Shown: positions 1-5,428, counted from the stretch's first letter. The stretch: DNA of 7,437 nucleotides from Rhodoferax sp. (GCA_017880985.1 JADGRK010000114.1:1-7437); one strand, 5' to 3'. Notes: generated by a model from the sequence alone, not told the origin. Numbers and translations: made by a program.

Positions 1-228
1 TCCGGTGGCACCGGTGTTGCCCTCGGTCCCTTGACTGCCGGTGGCACCGGTGCTACCGGTGGTACCGGTGGTACCGGTGGTACCGGTGGCACCCGTCGCA
101 CCGGCTGGCCCGGGCACAGGCACAGGCACAGCGACCGGTGTGGCGGGAACAGTGACGACGGCAGGTCGGTCACAAGCACCCAGACTTAACGTGGCGAGCA
201 GCGCCGCAATCAGCATCGTATATTTCAT
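1..228 (-). CDS. Collagen-like Gly-X-Thr repeat lipoprotein, N-terminal part (cut by window edge)
   Basis: The reading frame opens at ATG 228 and runs without a stop to base 1, giving 76 residues of a longer protein. Residues 1-19 (MKYTMLIAALLATLSLGAC) are a lipoprotein signal peptide with lipobox L16-G17-A18-C19, so Cys19 should be lipidated after export. Asp20 follows the cysteine, which in enterobacteria is an inner-membrane retention signal. Residues 21-39 are a Pro/Val-rich spacer. From Gly40 every third residue is glycine (12 triplets, mostly GAT or GTT), as in bacterial collagen-like proteins. The stretch is short of proline, and Thr would have to stabilise any triple helix. A good ribosome site, AAGGA, lies 6 bases before the ATG. 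The C-terminal part, and so any head domain or function, lies outside the window. The N-terminal reading is secure; a triple-helical fold is inferred. Confidence 0.85.
   Translation of the reverse strand, partial: MKYTMLIAALLATLSLGACDRPAVVTVPATPVAVPVPVPGPAGATGATGTTGTTGTTGSTGATGSQGTEGNTGATG
40..99. repeat. Tandem 9-bp GGTACCGGT repeats encoding Gly-X-Thr triplets
   Basis: Between about 40 and 99 the unit GGTACCGGT and close variants (GGCACCGGT, GCTACCGGT) recur. Three near-identical GGTACC-containing copies lie back to back at about 58-87. The period is nine bases in the most regular part and three at codon level, so slippage would add or remove whole Gly-Thr-Thr triplets without shifting the lipoprotein frame. 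The units are rich in the self-complementary hexamers GGTACC and ACCGGT. Confidence 0.75.
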
Positions 229-240
229 AAGGAATCCTTA
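228..240 (-). promoter_or_regulatory. Ribosome binding site of the lipoprotein gene inside a small palindrome
   Basis: Read on the minus strand the sequence is TAAGGATTCCTTA, a perfect 13-base palindrome with a one-base centre. It contains the Shine-Dalgarno AAGGA and ends in the A of the ATG start codon. The spacing of six bases supports the start at 228. The centre is too tight for a hairpin, so the symmetry may be chance or a protein or antisense RNA site. Confidence 0.6.
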
Positions 241-402
241 AAAAGTAAAAAATCGTGGCGTGCCACCCGGACTGTCGGAACTCGCCACCTGAGCAGGTTA
301 CATAAATGCCATGCGCCCTTCTGTGCGGTGGCGAACAAAGCAGAGACAATTTCGCCGGCTTGAGATATTCTGGCGCCGCGACGCGGGTCGCCTGCGATGA
401 CG
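241..402. other. Intergenic region upstream of the lipoprotein gene
   Basis: This 162-base stretch separates the lipoprotein gene from the minus-strand gene that ends at 403. It should hold the lipoprotein promoter, but no convincing -35/-10 pair was found. On the minus strand a weak GTGG/CCAC stem (255-266) is followed by GATTTTTTACTTTTT, which could be a poor intrinsic terminator or simply an AT-rich leader. A 72-codon minus-strand frame crosses the region, but nothing about it looks like a protein family, and I do not call it. Confidence 0.5.
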
Positions 403-957
403 CTATGCATTGAAACAGTTCTCTGTTTCAATGCTTGAGACAATCAGCGGATGCCTGTTTTTGCTTGTCAGCACTAGAGAACGCGAGGCGTCCAGTACCG
501 CCGCCTGGTCGGGACCCAGCATGGCCGCCGGGCTGCGATTCCCAAGCCATGGATTGGGCTGGGCAAACCAGTGTGCCAACTGCCACGCGTCGAAGTCCGA
601 ACTCAACTCCGCCAGTATCAGGCTGAGCCCAGGCTGCAGTGTCATGTCGAAGCGGTTGAACTGGAACAACGGCAGCCACATTTCCGATTGCCACTCAAAG
701 CAGATCACTTTCTTGTTGGCAATCCAGCTTGCCAGCAGTGTGAGGTCGCAGCCGCACCGGTGTTTGAACAACGCGACCACCTCTTGCAGCCGTGCGAGCC
801 CGCCGCTGTCTCGATAGGAATCGAGCATGGCGACGAACTGGTGGTCGGCGCGATCATCCCCCTCGGACTGATAGTGGCGGTATTGCGCTTCAGGCGCAGG
901 GCCGAACATCGATCTGTTGAGCATTGGCTCAGACCGGGGCGCGACGGCATTTTGCAT
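403..957 (-). CDS. Orphan protein with MbcA/ParS/Xre-antitoxin-like C-terminal region
   Basis: This 184-residue protein is soluble, with no signal peptide or membrane segment from the chosen start. The start at 957 is preferred because GGAGA lies 6-7 bases upstream; the frame is open further, to 1098. Residues 1-35 look disordered. Residues 37-62 (FVAMLDSYRDSGGLARLQEV within) and 65-108, with FEWQSEMWLPLFQF, form a conserved-looking core that I remember from uncharacterised betaproteobacterial proteins. Residues 123-160 (DFDAWQLAHWFAQPNPWLGN, then RSPAAML and a VLDASR helix) resemble the C-terminal toxin-binding domain (former DUF2384) of MbcA/ParS/Xre antitoxins, which carries W-F-x-x-P-N-x-x-L-x-x-R-x-P. 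In known systems that domain binds a RES-domain toxin, but no RES gene is adjacent. It may therefore be an orphan or repurposed member. The family assignment is from motif memory and is moderate only; the function is unknown. Confidence 0.7.
   Translation of the reverse strand: MQNAVAPRSEPMLNRSMFGPAPEAQYRHYQSEGDDRADHQFVAMLDSYRDSGGLARLQEVVALFKHRCGCDLTLLASWIANKKVICFEWQSEMWLPLFQFNRFDMTLQPGLSLILAELSSDFDAWQLAHWFAQPNPWLGNRSPAAMLGPDQAAVLDASRSLVLTSKNRHPLIVSSIETENCFNA
407..434. repeat. Perfect 12-bp inverted repeat at the 3' end of the antitoxin-like gene
   Basis: GCATTGAAACAG (407-418) and CTGTTTCAATGC (423-434) are exact reverse complements separated by TTCT. In the minus-strand mRNA the hairpin covers the last nine or so codons (encoding IETENCFNA) and ends one base before the TAG stop at 403-405. 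No U-run follows on either strand, so it is not a classical intrinsic terminator. It may protect or process the 3' end. Confidence 0.85.
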
Positions 958-1114
958 GGGAGTCTCCAGAATGTAAGGGCGTGCAGTACGACACGACATC
1001 AATTTACGATAAGGAAGGCGAAGCCATTGGTCTGTGCGGTAGCCAACAAACGCCCAGGCTGTGTTCGACACCGAACAGACAAGCAATAGTGCCGCCATTA
1101 GCCTTGGTTTTCAT
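958..1114 (-). other. Divergent intergenic region with a possible frameshifted signal-peptide relic
   Basis: Read on the minus strand, an ATG at 1114 preceded by AAGGA begins MKTKA. One base later a second frame opens at ATG 1098 and encodes MAALLLVCSVSNTAWA followed by FVGYRTDQW. Joined, the two would make a textbook signal peptide (basic n-region, hydrophobic core, AWA cleavage site). They are in different frames, and the second frame runs without a stop into the 184-residue gene at 957. This could be the decayed start of a small exported protein, a sequencing error, or coincidence. No promoter was recognised. Confidence 0.3.
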
Positions 1115-1118
1115 GGCA

Positions 1119-1136
1119 TCCTTGATTGACAAGGAG
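1119..1136 (+). promoter_or_regulatory. Palindrome containing the Shine-Dalgarno of the BrkB-type gene
   Basis: TCCTTG (1119-1124) and CAAGGA (1130-1135) form an exact inverted repeat around ATTGA. The right arm contains AAGGAG, the only strong Shine-Dalgarno before the plus-strand membrane protein gene. It could form a six-base-pair mRNA hairpin that hides the ribosome site, or be a 17-base operator. The same symmetry puts AAGGA in front of the minus-strand ATG at 1114. Confidence 0.5.
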
Positions 1137-1165
1137 ATATTTCCATCAATTCGGGCCGTCAAATC

Positions 1166-2083
1166 ATGCAATTCAGCTTCGCGCCCCACTGGACCTTGCT
1201 CAAGCAGATTGCCAACTCGTGGCTGGACGATTACGTGCCGAGCATGGGGGCGGCGCTGGCCTTCTACACCCTGTTTTCACTGGCACCACTGCTGCTGATC
1301 GTCATTTCGGTGGCGGGACTGGCCTTTGGTGAAGTGGCTGCGCGCGGCGAGATCACCGCCCAACTCGGCTCGCTGATGGGTGAACGAGGCGCGAACGCGG
1401 TGCAGGATTTATTGAGCAGCGTTGCCAGGCCGGCCGAAGGAGCCTTCGCCACAGCCTTGGGACTGGTGCTGATGTTTATCGGTGCCACCACGGTCTTTGG
1501 CGAGCTTGAGGACTCGCTGGACCGGATCTGGCGCGTCCCGGCTCGGGCACGGACCGGCGGCTGGTTCAGCCTGGTGCGCTCGCGTCTACTCTCGTTCGGA
1601 ATGATTCTGGCGATTGGCTTCCTGCTGATCGTCTCGCTCGTGGTCAGTACGGCACTGGCCAGTACCGGGCGCTGGCTGGAGCCGGTCTTTGGTGGCTGGT
1701 ATGTTGTGGCGATCGTGACCAATGCCGTTGGCAGCTTCGCCCTGGTGGCGGCCATGTTTGCGTTGATTTACAAGGTCATGCCCCGGGTGCAGGTGCAGTG
1801 GAAGGACGTGTGGATCGGTGCCATATTCACCGCCATATTGTTCAACCTGGGTAAGTGGCTGATTGGTCTGTATGTGGGTCGTAGCGGCGTGATCTCGGGT
1901 TTTGGCGCGGCCGGATCGCTGGTGGTCGTCTTGCTATGGGTGTACTACTCGGCCCAGATATTCCTGATCGGAGCCGAATTCACCTGGGTCTATGCCAACA
2001 GTTACGGGTCGCGGCGGAACAGCCTCGCGACGGCGACATCGCCTGATGGCCAGAAAGATGATCCGTTTCTCAAGTCTGAATAG
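1166..2083 (+). CDS. YihY/virulence factor BrkB family membrane protein
   Basis: This 305-residue inner-membrane protein has six hydrophobic segments at about residues 28-55, 94-112, 140-163, 176-203, 215-236 and 246-272. The family signature is clear: SMGAALAFYTLFSLAPLLLI at the first helix, FGELEDSLDRIW after the second, KVMPRVQVQWKDVWIGAI before the fifth, and SLVVVLLWVYYSAQIFLIGA in the last. The C-terminal tail after 280 is polar and probably disordered. Members of this family (YihY in E. coli, BrkB in Bordetella) have no firmly established biochemical role, and the old RNase BN name for YihY was a misassignment. The ATG at 1166 is the first standard start, because the frame is closed by TGA at 1127. 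However, the only good Shine-Dalgarno (1131-1136) is about 29 bases upstream. The gene stands alone, convergent with queF. Confidence 0.93.
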   Translation: MQFSFAPHWTLLKQIANSWLDDYVPSMGAALAFYTLFSLAPLLLIVISVAGLAFGEVAARGEITAQLGSLMGERGANAVQDLLSSVARPAEGAFATALGLVLMFIGATTVFGELEDSLDRIWRVPARARTGGWFSLVRSRLLSFGMILAIGFLLIVSLVVSTALASTGRWLEPVFGGWYVVAIVTNAVGSFALVAAMFALIYKVMPRVQVQWKDVWIGAIFTAILFNLGKWLIGLYVGRSGVISGFGAAGSLVVVLLWVYYSAQIFLIGAEFTWVYANSYGSRRNSLATATSPDGQKDDPFLKSE

Positions 2084-2105
2084 GCTGTAGCCAGCGTACT
2101 ACCTT

Positions 2106-2130
2106 GGTTATATGCTATTTATTTGATAGC
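2106..2130. repeat. Short GCTAT...ATAGC intergenic element
   Basis: The 53-base gap between the convergent BrkB-type gene and queF holds GCTAT (2114-2118) and ATAGC (2126-2130) around TTATTTG. This AT-rich motif resembles the short dispersed intergenic elements common in Comamonadaceae. It may act as a weak bidirectional 3'-end structure. The family assignment is from memory. Confidence 0.45.
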
Positions 2131-2136
2131 GACATG

Positions 2137-3024
2137 TCACTGCCGCGCGGTCCGGGTGTTGCGCGGCAGTGCCTGCGCATAGCTGGTGCGAAACGGGTTG
2201 ATATCCAGGCCACCACGGCGCGTGTAGCGCGCATAGACCGCCAGGCGGGTGGGCCGGCAGCGCAACCAGATATCCATGAAGATGCGCTCCACGCACTGCT
2301 CGTGGAACTCGTTGTGATTGCGATAGCTCACCAGGTACTGGAGCAAACCTTGCTGGTCAATCGGCGCACCGCTGTAGCTGATCTGCACGCTGCCCCAGTC
2401 GGGCTGGCCAGTCACCGGGCAGTTGCTCTTGAGCAGGTTGCTGACCAGCACTTCTGACACCGGCGTTTCATCCGGCACAACACGCAGCAACTCCGGCGTC
2501 GGCGTGTAGTGGCTGCACTCAATGTCGAGCCGATCCAGGCTCAGCCCGTCGAGTTCGTAAATGGGTTGACGATCAAACAGCTCAGGCAGCAAGATGGTCA
2601 CGCCGATGGCGCTTGAAACCGGCGCTGGCTTTAGGGCTGGGGCGGAGGGTGAAGATGGCGCGGACAGGTCCCGCCACGCGGCTTGGCTCAAGTCGGCGCG
2701 CAGGCTCGCTTTGACCGCATCGACATTGGCAAAGCGCGTGTTGTTAAAACTGTTGAGATAGAGCTTGAAGGACTTGCTCTCGATGATGTTGGGCGTCTCG
2801 CACGGCAACGTGAAATGCGCCAGCGCCACCTGCGGTTTGCCACGCAAATTGAGCCAGCTCAGCTCATATGCGCTCCACATGTCGGCACCCAAAAAAGGCA
2901 GTGCGCCAGTCAGCCCAAGCTCGGCACGCTTGGACGCGCGCGCAATCGGAAACAACAGTGAGGCGTCGTACTGGTCGATATAGCGGGATGACTTGCCGAG
3001 TTGGGATTTTTCAGGCGTATTCAT
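2137..3024 (-). CDS. queF: NADPH-dependent 7-cyano-7-deazaguanine reductase QueF, long (YqcD) type
   Basis: QueF reduces the nitrile of preQ0 to the amine of preQ1 with two NADPH, in the cytoplasmic queuosine tRNA-modification pathway. The 295-residue length and two-lobed layout mark the long, E. coli-like subfamily. The N-terminal lobe carries the signature ESKSFKLY (82-89) followed by LNSFNNTRF. The C-terminal lobe carries SNLLKSNCPVTGQPDWGS with the thioimide-forming Cys202 and proton donor Asp209, seven residues apart as in the family, then NEFHEQCVERIF (238-249) with conserved His241 and Glu242. A Pro/Ala/Ser-rich linker at about 119-138 joins the lobes. The ATG overlaps the stop of the upstream hydrolase (ATGA, 3021-3024) and has no good ribosome site of its own, so translation is probably coupled. 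Other queuosine genes are not in the window. Confidence 0.97.
   Translation of the reverse strand: MNTPEKSQLGKSSRYIDQYDASLLFPIARASKRAELGLTGALPFLGADMWSAYELSWLNLRGKPQVALAHFTLPCETPNIIESKSFKLYLNSFNNTRFANVDAVKASLRADLSQAAWRDLSAPSSPSAPALKPAPVSSAIGVTILLPELFDRQPIYELDGLSLDRLDIECSHYTPTPELLRVVPDETPVSEVLVSNLLKSNCPVTGQPDWGSVQISYSGAPIDQQGLLQYLVSYRNHNEFHEQCVERIFMDIWLRCRPTRLAVYARYTRRGGLDINPFRTSYAQALPRNTRTARQ
2138..2171. repeat. Perfect 11-bp inverted repeat across the queF stop codon
   Basis: CACTGCCGCGC (2138-2148) and GCGCGGCAGTG (2161-2171) are exact reverse complements around a 12-base loop. In queF mRNA the very GC-rich hairpin covers the last codons and part of the TGA stop (2137-2139). No U-run follows on the minus strand, so an intrinsic terminator is not supported. 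It lies at the convergent junction with the BrkB-type gene, where it could block read-through or exonucleases. Confidence 0.8.
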
Positions 3025-3998
3025 GGCATTGTGGTGTTCATCCCCGCTCCCGCTGGGAGAGGGTTAGGGTGAGGGCTGCTACGCACATCAGCGGCCGCCA
3101 AATGGGGTAGCAACACCGCCAGCAGGCGCTCCACCACCACCGGGGGCAAGTCGTGGCCCATGCCTTCAACGCCCACCAGTCTGGCACCCGCTATGCGCCG
3201 GGCGGTGTCTTCGCCGTGGGCAAAGGGCACCAGCGGATCCGCTTTGCCATGCACCACCAGCGTCGGTGCGGTGATGCGCGGCAACTCTGCTGCACGAGCG
3301 GTATCGGCCATGATGGCCAGCATTTGACGCAGCGTTCCGACCGGATAGTAGCCACGTTCAACCCCCAGCAGGATGCGCTCGCGCATGTCCGGCTCAGGCG
3401 TCGGAAAGGCCGGGCTGCCAATCACCTGAAACAGCTTGACGTAGTGGTCTGCCACTGCCTGCGCGCTGCTACCGGCCGGGCGTTTCAGCAGCGCCCGAAT
3501 CACCTCCGGTCGGGCCTGCGGCAGGCCTTTGGCTCCGCTGCTGCTCATCACGCTGGTCAAGCTCAACACCCGATCCGGTGCCGCCAGCGCGACCCGCTGC
3601 GCGATCATCCCGCCCAGGCTGACACCGAGCACGTGCGCCTGTTTGACGCCCAGCGCATCAAGCACGCCGATAGCGTCTGCTGCCATGTCGTCCATGCCAT
3701 AAGGCGCACGCGGTGTCAAGCCGAGCTTGTACTTGAGGCTCTGCCAGATCAGGTTGGGCTTGCCCAGCGCATCAAAATGGTGGCTCAAGCCAACGTCGCG
3801 GTTATCGAGCCGGATGACCCGGTAACCGGCATCGACCAATGCTTGAACAAACTCCGGCGGCCAGGCCACGAGCTGCATGCCCAGTCCCATGATCAACAGC
3901 ACGACCGGGCGTTCCGGGCCCAAGGCGTCGGATATCGAAGCGCTGCCCGGGCCGCTGTCTTCGATTTCAATATCAATCTTGTTTGCTCTTATTTTCAT
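3021..3998 (-). CDS. Alpha/beta-fold hydrolase
   Basis: This 325-residue protein has a complete alpha/beta-hydrolase core. The oxyanion region MGLGM lies at about 37-41, the nucleophile elbow G-V-S-L-G has Ser127, the acid is probably Asp254 in HGKADPLVP, and the general base is His282 in GMGHDLP. A helical cap lies at about 155-235. There is no signal peptide, so it should be a cytoplasmic esterase or lipase-like enzyme; the substrate cannot be told from sequence. It follows yaaA after 52 bases and overlaps queF by four. The start codon sits at the edge of a repeat element, and no strong Shine-Dalgarno is visible. Residues 306-325 (from RSSPHPNPLP) lie beyond the normal fold and are encoded largely by a dispersed repeat. 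Confidence 0.92.
   Translation of the reverse strand: MKIRANKIDIEIEDSGPGSASISDALGPERPVVLLIMGLGMQLVAWPPEFVQALVDAGYRVIRLDNRDVGLSHHFDALGKPNLIWQSLKYKLGLTPRAPYGMDDMAADAIGVLDALGVKQAHVLGVSLGGMIAQRVALAAPDRVLSLTSVMSSSGAKGLPQARPEVIRALLKRPAGSSAQAVADHYVKLFQVIGSPAFPTPEPDMRERILLGVERGYYPVGTLRQMLAIMADTARAAELPRITAPTLVVHGKADPLVPFAHGEDTARRIAGARLVGVEGMGHDLPPVVVERLLAVLLPHLAAADVRSSPHPNPLPAGAGMNTTMP
3041..3075. repeat. CCCTCACCC-type dispersed repeat inside the hydrolase 3' end
   Basis: On the minus strand the sequence starts CCCTCACCCTAACCCTCTCC and continues to a CTCCC/GGGAG stem (plus-strand 3047-3051 and 3055-3059, loop GCT). I recognise this as the widespread proteobacterial intergenic repeat that, when read through, gives peptides like PHPNPLP. 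Here it lies in frame and codes the C-terminal tail of the hydrolase. Confidence 0.7.
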
Positions 3999-4040
3999 AG
4001 CTGCTTGCGCTTATTCAACGGGGGCTATAGCCCAATTTCT
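3988..4040. repeat. Comamonadaceae-type intergenic repeat between yaaA and the hydrolase
   Basis: TAGCTGCTTGCGCTTATTC, followed shortly by the perfect palindrome GGGCTATAGCCC (4022-4033), matches the form of a short repeat I know from intergenic regions of Comamonadaceae. It fills most of the 52-base yaaA-hydrolase gap and runs into the hydrolase ATG at 3998. Exact ends are uncertain. Confidence 0.6.
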
Positions 4041-4050
4041 TATAAATTTC

Positions 4051-4827
4051 TCAAGCTGCCTGCTGACGCCTGAAAAGCAGTCGCTCTGGCTGCGAGGCTT
4101 TGGCGTCAAACGTGTAGCCTTCGGCATCAAAACCTTCGAGCTGCCTGGGCGTCAGCACCCGGTGCACTGCCGCAAAACGTGCCATCAGCCCGCGCGCGCG
4201 CTTGGCGTAAAAGCTCACGACCTTGTACTGGCCGTCACGGTAGTCCTGAAAAACGCACTCCACCACCCGCGCCTTGAGCGCCTTCAGGTCCACCGACTTG
4301 AAATACTCCTGACTCGCCAGGTTGACAACGACCGGTGACAGATCCCGCTGCAAACGGGCGTTGAGGTAATTGGAGATTTTCGAACCCCAGAACTGATACA
4401 GGTCTTTGCCCTGCGTGTTGGCCAATCTGGTGCCCATTTCCAGCCGGTAAGACTGCATGTAATCCAGCGGCCGCAGCACGCCGTACAAACCGCTCAGGAT
4501 GCAGGCGTGGTCCTGTAGCCATTGCAGGTCGTCAATCGGCAGGCTCCTGGCATCCAGACCACCGTATACATCACCATTGAACGCCAGCACTGCCTGTCTG
4601 GCGTTTTTGGCGGTGAATTTGGGACGCCAAGCCGCATAGCGCGCCACGTTCAGGCCTGCCAGCGTGTCGCTCAGACTCATCAGGGACGCAATTTGTTGCG
4701 GCGACTTTTCACGCAGCAGATCGATGAGCTGTGCCGCTTGGGGCACGAACAGCGGCTGGGTGTGGGGCAGATCGCCCGTTGGGGTGTCGAAGTCGAGGGA
4801 TTTGGCAGGCGATAGCAAGAACAGCAT
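4051..4827 (-). CDS. yaaA: Peroxide stress protein YaaA (DUF328/UPF0246)
   Basis: In E. coli YaaA is induced by OxyR and lowers free intracellular iron during hydrogen peroxide stress, limiting Fenton damage to DNA and proteins; it also binds DNA. With the start at 4827 the protein is 258 residues, the same as E. coli YaaA, and begins MLFLLSPAKSLDF like the family. Other conserved blocks are ARQAVLAFNGDVYGGL (76-91), SGLYGVLRPLDYMQSYRLEM (112-131), LYQFWGSKIS (143-152), NLASQEYFKSV (169-179) and VSFYAKRARGLMARF (204-218). A GTG at 4851 would add eight residues and overlap DUF3501; family length favours 4827, although neither start has a strong Shine-Dalgarno. It lies ten bases after the DUF3501 stop, so co-translation is likely, and the rubrerythrin nearby fits a peroxide role. 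Confidence 0.96.
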   Translation of the reverse strand: MLFLLSPAKSLDFDTPTGDLPHTQPLFVPQAAQLIDLLREKSPQQIASLMSLSDTLAGLNVARYAAWRPKFTAKNARQAVLAFNGDVYGGLDARSLPIDDLQWLQDHACILSGLYGVLRPLDYMQSYRLEMGTRLANTQGKDLYQFWGSKISNYLNARLQRDLSPVVVNLASQEYFKSVDLKALKARVVECVFQDYRDGQYKVVSFYAKRARGLMARFAAVHRVLTPRQLEGFDAEGYTFDAKASQPERLLFRRQQAA

Positions 4828-4837
4828 GTCGCTGAGT

Positions 4838-5428
4838 CTATTCGAGGTCACCAGCTAGCGACGCCAGCGTGTCATCAGCGACCGTCGCATGCGCCGGGTA
4901 GTGGGTATGGTCACAGCCGATCTTGACACTGGCCCCGGCCTTGACGGCCGCGCACATGGCAGGCGTCAACTCGAAGCGCACAAAATGCACGGCCGAGGTT
5001 TTTTCGTCGTTCTCACGATCCATGTCCTCGTCGGCAATGGCATAGACACGGCTCTGCCCCTCCACCTCGACAAACAAGCGATCTTCGACCCCGATCAGCC
5101 GTGCCAGCTCGCGCCGGCGCTCGTTCTCGTCGGGGTATTCGATCATCAGCGTCGCTTTCCAGTTGTGACCATCGGGCACCAGCGGCGCATAGGCCCCAAT
5201 TTCTTGCAGGATGCCGTCTTCTTCAAACACTTTCTCGATGCGCAGCATTTCCTGAATCTGGTAGCGAACCGTGGTCTCGCTCTCGAACTGTAGGTTGAGA
5301 TGCTCACCCAGGCGCACGCTGCGCAGTTTGCGCTGCGCCATCACAACCGGCTTATTGAGCTTGCGCCATTTGCTGTAGGCCTCCAGTGACATCAGGCTCT
5401 CGGGGGTAATGTTTCCGGTGATTTGCAT
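4838..5428 (-). CDS. DUF3501 family protein
   Basis: This 196-residue soluble protein matches the uncharacterised DUF3501 family as I remember it: a MQITGNITPESLMSLEAY start, a basic RKLRSVRLGEHLNLQFES segment (33-50), the motif TTVRYQIQEMLRIEKVFEED (52-71), an ATLMIEYPDENERRRELARL segment (92-111), and a C-terminal HFVRFELT block (148-155) before CDHTHYPAH (172-180). The His, Asp and Cys cluster at 172-180 could bind metal, but that is inference. No catalytic motif is known to me. GGAG lies about six bases before the ATG. The family is typically found next to rubrerythrin and a CCG-domain Fe-S protein, which is exactly the arrangement here, so a shared role in peroxide or electron-transfer chemistry is likely. 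Confidence 0.88.
   Translation of the reverse strand: MQITGNITPESLMSLEAYSKWRKLNKPVVMAQRKLRSVRLGEHLNLQFESETTVRYQIQEMLRIEKVFEEDGILQEIGAYAPLVPDGHNWKATLMIEYPDENERRRELARLIGVEDRLFVEVEGQSRVYAIADEDMDRENDEKTSAVHFVRFELTPAMCAAVKAGASVKIGCDHTHYPAHATVADDTLASLAGDLE

Noticed and set aside
40..99. CRISPR-like array
   Set aside because: Units are nine bases with no unique spacers and lie within a coding frame.
41..241. Plus-strand frame rich in Pro-Val across the first 240 bases
   Set aside because: It is the reverse reading of the Gly-X-Thr codons; the minus strand has a lipobox, signal peptide and ribosome site.
407..434. Intrinsic terminator call for the 12-bp hairpin
   Set aside because: No run of T follows on either strand; it is recorded as an inverted repeat instead.
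225..443. 72-codon minus-strand frame in the lipoprotein upstream region
   Set aside because: It overlaps the end of the 184-residue gene, has no family-like features, and no good ribosome site was seen.
1126..1154. TTGACA at 1126-1131 as a -35 box for the BrkB-type gene
   Set aside because: No -10-like hexamer lies 16-18 bases downstream, and the site overlaps the Shine-Dalgarno palindrome.
3153..4073. 306-codon plus-strand open frame opposite the alpha/beta hydrolase
   Set aside because: The minus strand has a complete catalytic triad and family blocks; the plus-strand product is rich in His, Arg and Gln with no recognisable fold.
4828..4851. GTG start for yaaA at 4851
   Set aside because: It would add eight residues before the conserved MLFLLSPAKS start and overlap DUF3501; the 4827 start gives the usual 258 residues.
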